Source: Tetrahymena thermophila SB210 (Eukaryota; Ciliophora; Oligohymenophorea; Hymenostomatida; Tetrahymenidae). From it: 64,000 nucleotides of DNA. This document shows, one piece after another, positions 1 through 12,209 of the stretch (position 1 is its first letter; each line of letters opens with the position of its first letter). The DNA lies in contig NW_002476407.1 of assembly GCF_000189635.1 (NCBI RefSeq), positions 744,001 through 808,000 of the forward strand. The letters run 5' to 3'. The translations under genes and the position numbers were made by a program. The notes under the pieces were generated by a model that was not told the origin of the DNA, made no database searches, and saw only the letters and a program-made list of their open reading frames with translations.

Positions 1-320
1 GTTCTGTTAACTCAAGTAAGCTGTAACAAAAAAGTATTACTCATCAATAATTAGAAGTAAATTAGTTTGTAAGAAGTGGTTAATAAAATTTTTGCATGAT
101 AACCTACCACTCATTCATTTGCAAATACACTAAATATGTATTTATTTAATCATAAATACTTAGATTTGATTATGTTAAGTAAGATTATACTAAAAAATAT
201 CTTTAACGAAATTCAATTAAAAACAAATTTCCTAATAGGGAAAAAAAATACATAATATTTATTTATCTATCAAAAATCAGTATTAATTACGAAATATAAG
301 ATTAATAAGACGACTCATTG
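1..320. other. Intergenic, upstream of GH125 gene
   Basis: A+T-rich sequence leading to the start codon at 321. I see no coding frame, RNA gene or repeat that I can support. It should hold the promoter and 5' untranslated region of the GH125 gene, but no specific element is recognisable. Confidence 0.6.
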
Positions 321-1850
321 ATGAAAAAATTAATATTTTTGATATTTCTTATAATTTAAATCAATTTTATCTTTGCTGCATAAAATTTTAAAATGTAGAT
401 GAACAAAAATAGCACCAGATAAGTATCTCTTGACTCTAATGAGCTCCCTCCTCCTGATAGACCAGAACCAAAGGATAGAAAATTCACTTCTGAAGTAATA
501 GAAAAAGTTATTAGAGAGGTCAAAGAACAATTAGCTGATCCTGTACTAGCTCTTATGTTTGAATAAGATTTCCCTAACACTCTTGATACAACTGTTTATT
601 ACTTTGGTAAAAACGAAACAACTGGGAGACCTGATGCTTTTATCATTACTGGTGATATTTAAGCTATGTGGTAGCGCGATTCTACAAATTAGGTTTTACC
701 TTATCTTCCTTATGTTAATGAAGATTAAAAGCTAAAAGATTTGATTATTGGAGTTATCAATAGATAAATACACAATGTACTCATCGATCCATATGCTAAT
801 GCTTTCAATTTTAAAGAGCAAGTATCTCCCTTTACTACTGATAATACTACAAAACTACTTCCAAATAATACTCGTGTATAAGCAATGAATCCATACATTT
901 GGGAAAGAAAATATGAAATAGATTCTCTTGCTGCAGTCTTGAAGTTGTAGGTAGAATTCTATGAACAAAGTGAAGGTGATGATAGCTTTATGCATGAAGA
1001 TTACTTCAGAAGCTTAGAAATTATTTACTAAACTCTTGTGGAGAATCAACTTGGAACTAAATAAGAAGATTAAGTAAAAAGAATTCCATACACCTTTTAA
1101 CGTGAAGCCAGAAACCCTACTGATACTTTAAGTCATGGCAGATAAAATTTATGTACTGGATAAGGTGGCATGATAAAAAGTGCCTTCCGTCCATCTGATG
1201 ATGCCTGTACTTTTGCATATTTTGTTCCTGGTAATGCTATGCTTGTTACTTATTTACAAAAAACAGCAGACATCATTCAAACTAAGAACCCTGATCTCAG
1301 TTAAAAGTTATCTTAGCTTGCTTTTTAAATTAAACAGTCAATTTATTCAAAAGCTATTACTAAAGATATAAATGGAAATAGCGTTTTTGCTTATGAAACT
1401 GATGGCTTTGGCAACCACTTTAAAATGGATGATGCAAATATTCCAAGCTTGCTCAGTTTACCCTATTTGAAATTTATTGACCAAGATGATCCTCTTTATT
1501 AAAATACAAGAAACATGGTTCTTGATTCAAATTAAAATCCTTACTACTTTAGTGGAAAAGATGGTCACGGTATCGGTGGTCCTCACGTCGGAGATGAGTA
1601 CGTATGGCCTATGGCTATAATAACAAGAGCCATAACTTCTAATAATGACCAAGAAATTTTGGAATGTTTAGAAATTTTAAAAACTACCACTGCAGGAACA
1701 TACTTTATTCACGAATCATTTTTAGCTAGAGATTCTAATAATTTCACTAGAGAGTGGTTTGCTTGGGCTAATACATATTTTGGTGAATTAATATTAGATT
1801 TATTATAGAGAAAGCCTTACCTTTTGACAAAAAAGGTATCTGAAAAATGA
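321..1850 (+). CDS. Secreted GH125 exo-alpha-1,6-mannosidase-like protein
   Basis: A single open frame of 509 residues in the ciliate code, from ATG 321 to TGA 1848-1850, with no intron needed. Residues 1-19 form a classic signal peptide (MKKLIFLIFLIIQ, then INFIFAA), so the protein should be secreted or lysosomal. The body has the hallmarks of glycoside hydrolase family 125, metal-independent exo-alpha-1,6-mannosidases. These include GDIQAMWQRDSTNQVLPYLP near residue 112, the LSHGRQNLCTGQGGMIKSAF stretch, GHGIGGPHVGDEYVWPMA, and the C-terminal HESF followed by REWFAWANTYFGEL. Several in-frame TAA/TAG codons fall inside these motifs, which supports the reassigned code. The HESF glutamate is probably the catalytic base by family knowledge. 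The length is usual for eukaryotic members. It faces the P450 gene tail to tail across about 214 bases. Likely job: trimming alpha-1,6-mannose from glycans in a digestive compartment (inferred). Confidence 0.93.
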
Positions 1851-2064
1851 TTGATATATATGCCAATTAAAACTTAAAAAATAATTATAAATATTTTTTT
1901 ATAATAAATTAAAATAAATAAATAAATATGTCTGATTTAGAATTATTTTTGTGCAATTTTTACAAAATTTTATATCAAAAAATAAAAAAATTTTCTTATA
2001 AATTCATACAATAAAAAAAATATATTTTTATAAATAAAAATGAATGAAAATATTAAATTTTGAA

Positions 2065-3588
2065 TCAATTTATTTTTTCAAAATACACGAGATCATCATT
2101 AAATGGAGTGTAAACTGTGTTTAAACTCATTCTAAGTTTTTGCTGATGATTTGGCTTTACTAAGTAGTTCATTACTAAAAAGCAGATGATTACTTTGGCA
2201 TTCATCATTCCTAAGTGTTGTCCAATGCAACTTCTTTTTCCAATACCAAAGGGTGAAAAGGGGGCTGATTCCATTTTCTTACTGTCATTCCATCTATCAG
2301 GATTAAAATCTTGTGGATTATCATAGTATTTTGGATTATTGAGTACTCCAATAAAATGTGTATCCATCAACATACCTTTTTTCATTTCAATTTATCCTAC
2401 TTTGTGATCTTTTATGCAAACTCTTGGGAGTACTCCTACAGCTGGGGGATGTATTCTCAAAGATTCTTTAATTACACACTATAAGTAGTTCATTTAATTT
2501 AAGTTGTCATAGTTTAACTCTTCGAAGTTATTTATTATGCTCTTAATTTCTTAGCGAAGTTTAGTTTAAAAATTTTAATTGTGAGATAAATGATAAAGAG
2601 TCAGTGCAACCAAGTCTGCTGTAGTATCAGTGCCTCCGAAGAAGAATGTCATAAATTAATCAATCATTTGCTAAATATCTTTCTCACTTTCAGAGTTTTT
2701 TTAGATGTAATCTCTCAGAAGGATATCAAGAAATAGCTCACTTTATGAAATATCCAAATTACCGCTTTTAATCTATTTTAAGCGGTTTTAGATAACTTCT
2801 TCTGTTGTATCTCTAAGATTTTTCATTCTTTTTAAAAGATCTTCTTCTCCTTTAAAAGGCTTGAACCCAACAGCTTTTTCTTTTAAGATAACCATTTTTA
2901 ATTTATAGTAAAATGAACTCTATATGTAGTTAAAACCTTCAATAAGTACATTTGACAGCTCTTTTTGAATTTCTACTCCATTAATTTATTTACCTCTAAA
3001 GCTAATACCAAAGAAAGTTTGGAAAATTACATCTGAAGTAACTTTTTCACTCATATGAAGTGCGTTTATTGGTTTAGAAAGATCTAATTACTTGCTAGAA
3101 TAGATTTCCTATACAACTTATTTTGTCACAGGAAGTCTACTTTTGATGTTTTAGAATAGAAAAGTATTTGCCAAGAGTTTTCTTTATTTTTACCACTCAT
3201 CACCATCAGTCATAAGCATTCCTTTATCAAAAAGATATTATAGAGTTAAAATTCCTTTAAGCTTCTCATAGTAATCGCTGTAGCTCTAATGAACTTCCTT
3301 AACCAATTCAGCATCTTAAAAGTTAACTACAATATCTACTCCTAAATTGTACAATATAGCTTTTGTATTAGGCTTTTTTTAAATTAAATCCCGTATAAAG
3401 TAGAGAGCATCCCCATACTTCTCAAAAGATTGCTAATAAAGATTAACTATTCCCCCTACTGGTGAGAATAAAACTTCAGTATCTTTGTACTTTTTTGCTA
3501 AATGTAAAAGCTTAATCTTAGGTGAAAAGATTAATAGTAAAATACAAAAAGTAAGAATTGTTAAGAGACTTGCAATTAATATTATCAT
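2065..3588 (-). CDS. Cytochrome P450 monooxygenase
   Basis: An uninterrupted frame of 507 residues on the minus strand, ATG at 3588 and TGA at 2067-2065, usual P450 length. Residues 1-22 (MIILIASLLTILTFCILLLI) form an N-terminal membrane anchor, so it is expected in the endoplasmic reticulum facing the cytosol. The I-helix oxygen-binding motif FFGGTDTTAD lies near residue 315, the K-helix ExxR as ESLRIHPP near residue 375, and the heme-binding loop FSPFGIGKRSCIGQ near residue 449, with the thiolate-ligand Cys present. TAA/TAG codons occur throughout as glutamine. A standard-code translation recovers only the last 106 residues, because upstream glutamine codons look like stops. It belongs with ciliate-type CYP families, but I cannot name the subfamily or substrate. 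Confidence 0.95.
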
Positions 3589-6124
3589 TGCTTCTTTACT
3601 TTCTTTTTATTTTAAATTTATTTATATTTTTGATTATTTATTTATATTAATTGTATTTATAAATTTAATAACGTAGTTATTTTGAAATGGCTATTTGATC
3701 TACTTAAAGCTAATTAAATTTTTAATCGAAAGTAAGCAAATCTTAGAAATTATTCATGAAATTACTTACAACATTTATAAATTTTAAAATTTAATTAATC
3801 CAAATGATATAAGAAATACGATAAGAAATAAAATAAAAAAAATATTATATTAATCTCTTTCTGAATTTATATAAAGTAGTTTATCCGTAAAATTAATAAT
3901 TAAATCTGGCATATTATGAAGCTAGAATAATATCTAAGAATTATTCAGTAAATGTGGTTCAGTTAATTACTCTATATATTAATGAAAAAATAAGCAATTT
4001 AAAGTGTTGAGTAAATATCTTTATTTTTCTGTATATTACTCAAATAAAATATAGTTAAAACATTGACATTAAAAATTTTTATTTTATATAAAAAAATAAT
4101 AAACAATAATTTATAAATCAAATAAAATGATAAAATGAGTGATTCAGAAGATTAAAAGAAAAATAACTGATGAAAATGAATTAGATTATTATTATAAATT
4201 ATACATGATAAGGTATGGATAAAAATATAAAATATCAAATTTTATGAATAAAAATATGTAATAATAAAATTTAACATCAAATGAATTATCTGAAATTTTA
4301 GTTAAATTAAAATTATAAAAATATAAATAAAATAATGAAGATAGATATTAACTTATTAACAATCTTTAAATTTAAATTTAGATGAACGAAATACAAAAAA
4401 AGAAATACTTGAAAAGAAAAATAAAACTTATCATTATTTAAAAAATTAAAAGAAAAAAAAAGAATTTACCTAGATAAATATGAATATTTTATGAAAAGAA
4501 TTTTTAAGTTAATGTGAAAAATAAACATTCAAAACGGGGAGGACTCATTTTTTAATGGAAATTTTTTAAAGCCGTAACAGTGATGCCTAGATGATTACAA
4601 GTTTTTAATGAGTTGATTAATTGCCCGATCTTATTAATCTAATATCGTGTTGTGAGAGGAATTTATAAAATAAAAATAATAATAATAAAAAATAAATAAA
4701 TAAAAAATTATTAAATATTTGATTTAAGATGTATTGTATTGTATGCATTTTTATGTGCAAATATTTCCATTCTATTAAGTATTCTAATTTTTCAATTAAA
4801 CTAAAGTAATGAAGTGTTAAGCTAAGCAACTTATTCATTACTAAAAGTACTATTTCTATTTATTTTATAAATAATAATATAAGAATTTAATTTATAAATA
4901 AATTAAAGATATGAAATTTTATTTATTCTTAATTTTTTAAATTTATAAAAATGAGAAAAATTTTTTAAATATGTTTTTTATTAACTTTCAGTCGTCAGTC
5001 ATTATGAGTTGGAGCTTTAAAGTTAGATTTCATTAACTATTTATTTAAATAAAAGATTTTATAATACTAAATAAAGTTAATAACGATGGATACATCTTCT
5101 CAATAAATAATAGAGTTATCCTAAAATATAAAGAACTTAGAATTTATTATTACAATAGTTTTATTATCAATTTTTTTTTTATTTTAATTAGATTTATCAG
5201 CTTAAATTAAAATTTTTAACATCAATGACTCATTCATTATAAAATTTCTTTTTAGTTATTTAATTAAATTAATTTTTGTTAATTTTGATTAAATTTAAAA
5301 AAAAAAGATTTTAAATTTTAAATAAAAAAAAATAGACTTTAGGATATTTTTTAATAGTATTTTTAAGGAATTAATGTTTTTTACGATTTTTTAATTTTGA
5401 TTGATACATTAGATTTATTCATTCAATTATTAAAATAAATTGCTATTGTTTAAATGGTTGCTAAAATTATTTGTATTTTTTAATAAATATTTATTTTATT
5501 TTTTAATTTATTTTAAAAGAATTAAATTTTATTAAATTAAAATTTTTTTTCTTATTTTTGATGATGGATTTCTATTAATTAAAATATTTTTAAAAGTCTT
5601 TCTTAATTAAAATTAAAAGAAGTATCATTTAACTAAGTATGATACCTAAAATTAATTAGTGAATATTCACCATGATTTTCATTACAATCTTCAAAATTTC
5701 AGGTAATTAATACTAATAAATTACTCATAATTTTACTTTTATTTTACAAAATAATTTTAATAAAGCCTTTGAAATTAATATTTGAAGTTTTGAGAACAAT
5801 GTTTTTGATATCATTGGAAATACTTGGCAAAAAAATGTATGGCAAATGGCAGGAATTATAAATAAGCATTTTTAAGATGCAAGAGACTGACTGCTATTAG
5901 TATTAATGAAAATAAGTGATCATTATTTAGTTTTAAATAATAAGCTATAAATCAATCATTGAATAAATAAAACAATAGATTTTGTGAGAAGAGACTCAAA
6001 ACTCAAAAAGAACATAGGATATATAATAAAAAATATAAATTGACACTCACAAATCCTACAAATTTAAGATTAAAAGCAAGCAAATAAGGAAGTAAAGAAG
6101 CGTTAACACAGAAGAAAGAAAGAA
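3589..6124. other. Long intergenic stretch with weak ORFs
   Basis: Mostly very A+T-rich DNA between the P450 start and the next plus-strand gene. Three stretches are mildly protein-like in the ciliate code, none supported enough to call. A frame from about 4138 to 4498 (+) is rich in Lys, Gln and Asn but has no good ATG. An ATG at about 5086 (+) opens roughly 100 codons of increasingly hydrophobic low-complexity sequence. A short piece at 5789-5890 (+) reads FENNVFDIIGNTWQKNVWQM and then stops at TGA; it looks like a stray exon or gene remnant. A small patch of higher G+C at 4530-4600 is unexplained. Nothing else is recognisable. Confidence 0.35.
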
Positions 6125-8987
6125 ATGATTCAAGATATTTCAACTGGGGTTTAAGACTTCGACTTTCAGAGATAGCAATAATTGTCATCCCAATAGGATG
6201 ATGAGGATGATCGTAAATGATTACTTGAATTTTAGAAGTTTATTAGCCATTCATTTTATATGATATTTGCGGAATTTTTTTGTAATTTTAAGAAAATAAT
6301 TTTAAATGATAGTCAATAGCTGAATGATGTAGTATTGCTCAAGATGCTTTTAATTATCTATTTTTTCCAGAATTTAATGTTTATTCCTCCATTTTTCATA
6401 GCAATGATAATCCTTTTCTATGACTTTAATATTTATTTTTCTTAAAACATTTATAGAGAACTCAGAAACTAGCAGTGTTTTTGATGAGAGATAGTTTATT
6501 CGAGTCAGCACAGCACCTCCTCGCCCATTAACAGATATAGAAGAATTTAAGAGATCTTAGGAATTTATACTTTTAGAACAGGCTGTCGTTTGCTCTTAGC
6601 ATTTAATACAAAAGCATTACCAAAAGTATGATCTTGACTCATAAGAAGGTCAAAAAATTTGTAAAAGATATTTATCCATAGTTGAAAAAATGTGCGAGGT
6701 AATAAATAAATAAAATTCAATCATTTATTGCTTAAGTAGAGAATGATTAGCAAGATACTTCATAATTAAATTCTTAAACATAAAAAATAACTAAAAATTA
6801 AAATGATTTAACCATATCAGGGCATTCAATTCGATTTAAATTTATTTAAAATTTCATAATCAAGCTACATAATGAGAATATAAAAATTTAAATAATAATA
6901 AATGGAATGAATAAAGTAGTGTTTTTGACTGAAGCAAGATATAAAAAGAGAAATATTTCTTTGAAATAAAACAAATTTTTATTTTAAAGACATATTAGGT
7001 TGCTACAGCATTGAGGGATTACAGAAAAGAGTTCTCTAAAGCATATAAAATATTATATAAAGAAGGCTAATTGTGTTACTTGACAGAAATTTTAGATAGC
7101 GCACAAGAAGGTAATATTAATTAGTTAATCTATCTATCTTGAAAACACATTAAAAAAGATCAAATGTGCATATTATTTATTTAATTAAGCATCAATATTT
7201 TAAGAAAAAAAATTTTAAATGCTAAAACAGTTTTAAGCTAACTTTTTTATAGTTCATAGCAAATTTAAAAGAGAAGATAAATTCTTAATTAATTTCTATA
7301 AACAAAGGTTTTCCATATTTATGGGTAAATGGAGAGAAGTATGTTTTTTCTCCAGAAGTATTGGAAGCAGGATAAAAATTACTTTAAAGCTTTTTCAAAA
7401 TGTAACATATAATGAGAAATGCTTACAGTAGATCTTGCTAAGAAAATATAGTAAATTGTTCTGCATAAGCAATTAGATAAGAGATAATCCTCAGCTTGGA
7501 GAGTTTTGACGACTGTTGGGCAAAGTTTGAGCAAGTAATCATTTTATTTAAGGAATTAATATATCTCAACAAGTTAACTAGTACTAATTTAGCAAATGCA
7601 CAATGCAGACTTTATAAAATTTGAGAGTTTTAATGATCATATAAATTAATATATATATATAAAGAGTATTAATAAATAAATATGAAAGAAAGTTAAAAGT
7701 AAGCAAAGAGAGATAGAGTTTACAAAATAAATTCACTTTTAAAAGTTTCATCATTAGAATTAGTAAAAATTATTCCCACTAAAACAATCTATCAAAAATT
7801 TGTGATAAAAACTTTGTTTGTTTTAGATGTAATCAAACTAGGTATTTTTGGTCATAGATTAATTAATTAAATAATTTAGATAAATTAATCTTACGAACAA
7901 ACTCCATAAATTAATAAATACTTAACTTAAAGAAATTAATAAAAGATTAAATTATCAACAATATTTTCAAAGCAAATAATAAATAAATCTTTAATTTAAA
8001 TTAAAATTTATTTTCTTTCAAAAAAAGCTTTATGTTATAGAATTGATGTTAATTGAAACAGATGCAAGAAGGTTCATTTAAAAGGCCATTGATGTTGAAA
8101 AAGAACTTCAGTCTATAGAAATAAGAGAAAAAATAAAAGGGAGGATTTTCTTAATGGACTCAGAAATTACAAATTATAAAAAAAAGCTTTGTAAAATAAT
8201 ATCACAGATAAATGCTGTAGCGAATGTTGATGGAAAGGGAAGAGATGATTTGCAGTTTGAAATTTTGTAAGAAAGTGAAGTTATATTGAGAACCATAACA
8301 AAAGAATAGAGCTAAGCAGTTAGATACCTAGCAGAATAAATTAGAAATTCTTTTTCTAAACTAAGAAATCTGTTCAGAAAATATGAACAAAATATAGAAA
8401 TGGTAGATCCTTAATTAAAAAATAATTATGACTTAGTAGAAGCTTTACAGGAGTATGAAATGAGCTGGGAAAAAGGAAAATCATACTTTTTAGACCCTAA
8501 AAAGTGTATATTTTTAAAACATTTTTCTCATATTATCGAAGCTACTGGACAGAAACACAAAGACTTTTAAGAACAAGTAGACTGCAGAGATGCAGATATA
8601 TTCCTTAATATTCCATGCTTGATGGTGCTTAAATGCTTAAATAATGAAGACAAAAATATTTGCCGTTTTTTCCTTCCTTAACTGTATGAACCATAAGGAA
8701 ATAAACATAACACTATGTTTGAAAACCTAAAAGAAGAGTTTAATGCATGGAAATAAGGCCATATTAAATAATACGAATTCCACAATATCCTTGAAAAAAT
8801 CCTTTTAGGAATAACCTTGAATATAAATGATTAAGCAACTATTGGTGAATACAACCGCTAGGTGAACAACATTGTTCATAAAATAAAATAGCTTGCAATG
8901 GAATTGCAAAGGAATAACCCTATGGAGTGGAATAATTTCTTAGATGCTGCATTATGCTAGCCTCCCAGCAATAATGCACTCTAATGA
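6125..8987 (+). CDS. Coiled-coil protein of unknown function, six exons
   Basis: I assembled six exons that all join in phase: 6125-6212, 6457-6698, 6999-7110, 7260-7534, 7593-7665 and 8041-8987, giving 578 residues and ending at TGA 8985-8987. The start ATG follows an in-frame TGA and opens a short acidic, Gln-rich N-terminus (RQQQLSSQQDDEDD, then NSETSSVFDERQ). The middle is helical and charged, and the region encoded by the last exon around residues 270-400 looks like coiled coil (DVEKELQSIEIREKIKGRIF). The C-terminal ~180 residues have ordered composition with several Cys (KNICRFFLPQLYEP, EWNNFLDAALCQPP), suggesting a folded domain. I do not recognise the family and see no membrane segment or signal peptide. 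The 73-base fifth exon is the weakest call. It is needed to keep phase between exons 4 and 6 and gives a coherent sequence. The 5' end could also extend further upstream. Confidence 0.7.
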
Positions 8988-10328
8988 AACATTAAAATTT
9001 TAATTGAATACTCGAAAATCTCTTCCTAATACTTATCTTAATAATTCAACTTATTCTTTTTCAATAGATTATTATTAAAATTACCATTAAATTTATGGAA
9101 TTAAGCAAAAAATCCTGTTATTACTTAAAAAAAAATAATCAAGCTAGCATACCATAAACTTAGTCTCTAGTGGACTTCTTTACTCTTTTACTTACTTAAT
9201 TTGGTTAATAGCAAAATTTAAATAGATTTAACAAAAATTATAAAATAAATACAAAATTTTAAAAATATAATTAGTTTAAATATGATTTTATTAGAAATTT
9301 GTTTCTTCGCAAATTCTAAATGATATTTATCACAAGCTTCTGAAAGCTGAATCTTACTGAGTGATTGGTTAGATTTTAAGTTTTTATATTGTTAGATTAC
9401 CTTAAAAATGATAAAAGAAGAAGCTTATTATACTTTTATATACAAATGTATAGTTTATATTCTAATAATATTTGATTAATTACTAACAAATAAATGAATA
9501 AATTTTATTTCAATGTTAAATGTTAAAAATAATTTTGACATATTTATATTTTTTATAATAAAAATCTTACTAAACTAAATAAGCAACATATAATATAAAA
9601 TAAATTAAATTAATCGAACTTGTTTTTTAAAAAAATTAAATTATTCCTTTCTAAAAATATTAAAATTAATTATGATAAAATTTAATTTTATTTAGATTTA
9701 ATTATTAAATTATTTATTTACAATTCAAATTATAAAGGATTCTTACAAAAATTGAATTTAAATTTAGCCTTTTATTTGTTGTAATTTATTTAAAATGTAT
9801 TTATTATTATTGTAAATTAGTTTTCTATTAATTTTTTTTCCTTTTTAAAGAAAAACAAACACACTTATTATATTTATAAAATTAATTGTGTATTATTTAT
9901 TTAATATTATTGTTACTGATTATTTAATTATTAAAATATCTTTCATTTAAATTTAAATATTGAAAAAATTGATTTAGCTTAATTTAAATTAGAGTAATAA
10001 CTTAATGTAAAAGGTATGAATAAAACACTTGAGTTAAAACTAATTAGAAAATTCTCCAATATTATATTAAGTAAACATATATAAATAAACAACTCAGTCT
10101 GTCTTTGTTTTATGTTAATTTACAAAATTAATAATAATAATAATATCTAAAGTATTTAAAATGTTTAAAAATTATAAAATAATTTTAAGAAGCTTTATCA
10201 ATTATAAAAAGTGGTTAGGCCAATAAATTATAAAAATTAATAGGTTTTGAGTAATCATCTGCTGTAAAGGAAATATAGATAGATAGTAATTTATTTATTT
10301 AGTTTTTACTGTTTTTCTTGTTACATGA
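8988..10328. other. Intergenic, convergent gene ends
   Basis: A+T-rich DNA between the 3' ends of the coiled-coil gene (+) and the casein kinase gene (-). It must hold both 3' untranslated regions. No coding frame, RNA gene or clear repeat is visible. Confidence 0.6.
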
Positions 10329-12209
10329 TCAAAAATATTACTAATTGTTAGAAGGGTTGAAAGGCATAACAGATTACACTTATACTTTTTCATCTTATTC
10401 TGAATTCCATTCGTTGGACCAGTTATTTGGATATTAAGAACTATCTTTGTTTATTATATTACTGTTTGAAAATGGTTGAACTAAAAGATGATTTGGAGTT
10501 TATAAATTAATGTTTTAACTCGTTATATGATTTATTAAGGCTTTGTTGCCTGCAGAACTGTTTTCTAAACCTATTTTCCCTTCGAAGCTGTGAGTCTTTT
10601 TTAAATAAGGAGTTTTATAATTTTGAGCTTCTAGGTTGTTTGATGTGTTAATTTTATCATCATTTTAATTATTTACTGACAAAGCTAAGTTTAATTGACT
10701 AAATGCATGCTACTGATGCTTTGAGAAGTTATCTTCAGTTCTGAAAATAGGTATCCGCTTTCTTTCACCTTACCTAAATTCAGAAACAGGGATATCATCT
10801 ATATTATCATCGTCATTATTGTCATAATTGTCTAATTACTTTTTGTAGACTTCATTGCTTACTTACTTATTTAAAATTGCTAACAAATCGCTATCATTTT
10901 TATTTTAAGGTATTAAATTTTTGCTTGATACTGCTCCGTTTTTACTCTAAGTCATTCCATTTTGAACATTACTTAAACTATTGACTATTCCTACAGTGGT
11001 TTTAGTTTGAGGAACCTCAATTTAATTTTACTTTTTATCTTATTAGATCATAGTTTAAGAAATTTATTTTTGATCTATTATTTATGGAGTGCTTGGAATT
11101 TGCTATTTCTAAGAATTTCCTAATGTGTTTTGATTTTAAATATTCTTGCTACTATTAAAAGGATTGTTTTGTGGTGAAGTATCTTGTAAATTTTTTGTTG
11201 AGACTGCCTTATTCATTAATTTTGCCTAAAGACTGCAATTTTTAGGACACCAATCGTAACATGATTAGCTTTCTGGAGTTGAGAAACTTTAATTATAGCA
11301 TGAAGAAAATAAAGAACGATAGCGATCGTATTCAGGCGTTTATTCGAATGTTAATGACTTTACTAAGTTTAAAAATTCATGAAACTATTTAGGTAGTCCC
11401 CTGCACATGTGTTCATGTGGAGTAGTTTACTTTAATTCAGCTATTTTCTTAAAACGCTCTTCCTTTTCTTTGAATTAAAGATTTTACCAAACTAAAGTTC
11501 CCTTGGCAAAGTAAAGAAGTAAATACGCTAAACTTTCCATATCATCTCTTCTACTCTATTCCAATCCAAGATGAGAATTTATACTCGTATATCTTGCAGT
11601 GCCAACTAGACCTTTATTAGTTTTTTGCTCAATATGATTTTTGTTTTCATCTATGTAATATTTTGATAACCCAAAATCTATGATATACACTTGATGATGA
11701 TATCCTTCACTGCCTATAACGAAATTTTCTGGCTTAATGTCACGATGAATAATACCTTTTTCGTGAAGGACTTATAGCCCTGAAATCATCTAGTTAGCTA
11801 TAAGTAAAACTGTTCTTAAATTGAACTTTCCGTTCATTCTCTTCTTCAAACTTTCCAAATTTGGACCCAAAAATGACATTTCAATAAAATTATAAGTAGA
11901 TAACTCGCTGAAACGACTGTCATAAAGAACAGCAAAATATTTTGAACCCTTCACTTATATCATAATCTAAGCCTCCTTCTTGATGAGAGAGTATCTATTC
12001 TTCTTGTCTTTTTTTTCAAATTTCATGGCAGCCCATCTAGCGCGCTTGCTATCCCAGACTTTAAAAATATCACCAAATGAACCTTAACCTATTTTTTCAA
12101 TAACTTCTAGATGAGGATAATTCCTTAACTCTTTTTTTATTATTACTAGCTATTCTATGTTCTCCCTAATTTACTCTTACTTTAATCTCTCTTATTGCCC
12201 TCCTATCAT
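10329..12209 (-). CDS. Casein kinase 1 family protein kinase with Q/N-rich tail
   Basis: One uninterrupted minus-strand frame of 626 residues, ATG at 12209 and TGA at 10331-10329. An in-frame TGA lies just upstream, so this is the first usable ATG. The kinase domain spans about residues 35-320: glycine loop VIEKIGQGSFGDIF, catalytic lysine in [13 protein letters not shown], catalytic loop [11 protein letters not shown] near residue 160, metal-binding DFGL near 179, and the CK1 signature [22 protein letters not shown]1 kinases lack the usual APE motif at this point, as here. The last ~310 residues are low-complexity, rich in Asn, Gln and Ser, with no recognised domain; such tails direct localisation or regulation in this family. 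It should be a soluble Ser/Thr kinase. Ciliates carry many CK1 paralogues and I cannot assign a specific one. A separate minus-strand frame of about 151 codons (12661 to 12206) ends overlapping the kinase start codon; I regard it as probable chance or 5' leader. Confidence 0.95.
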
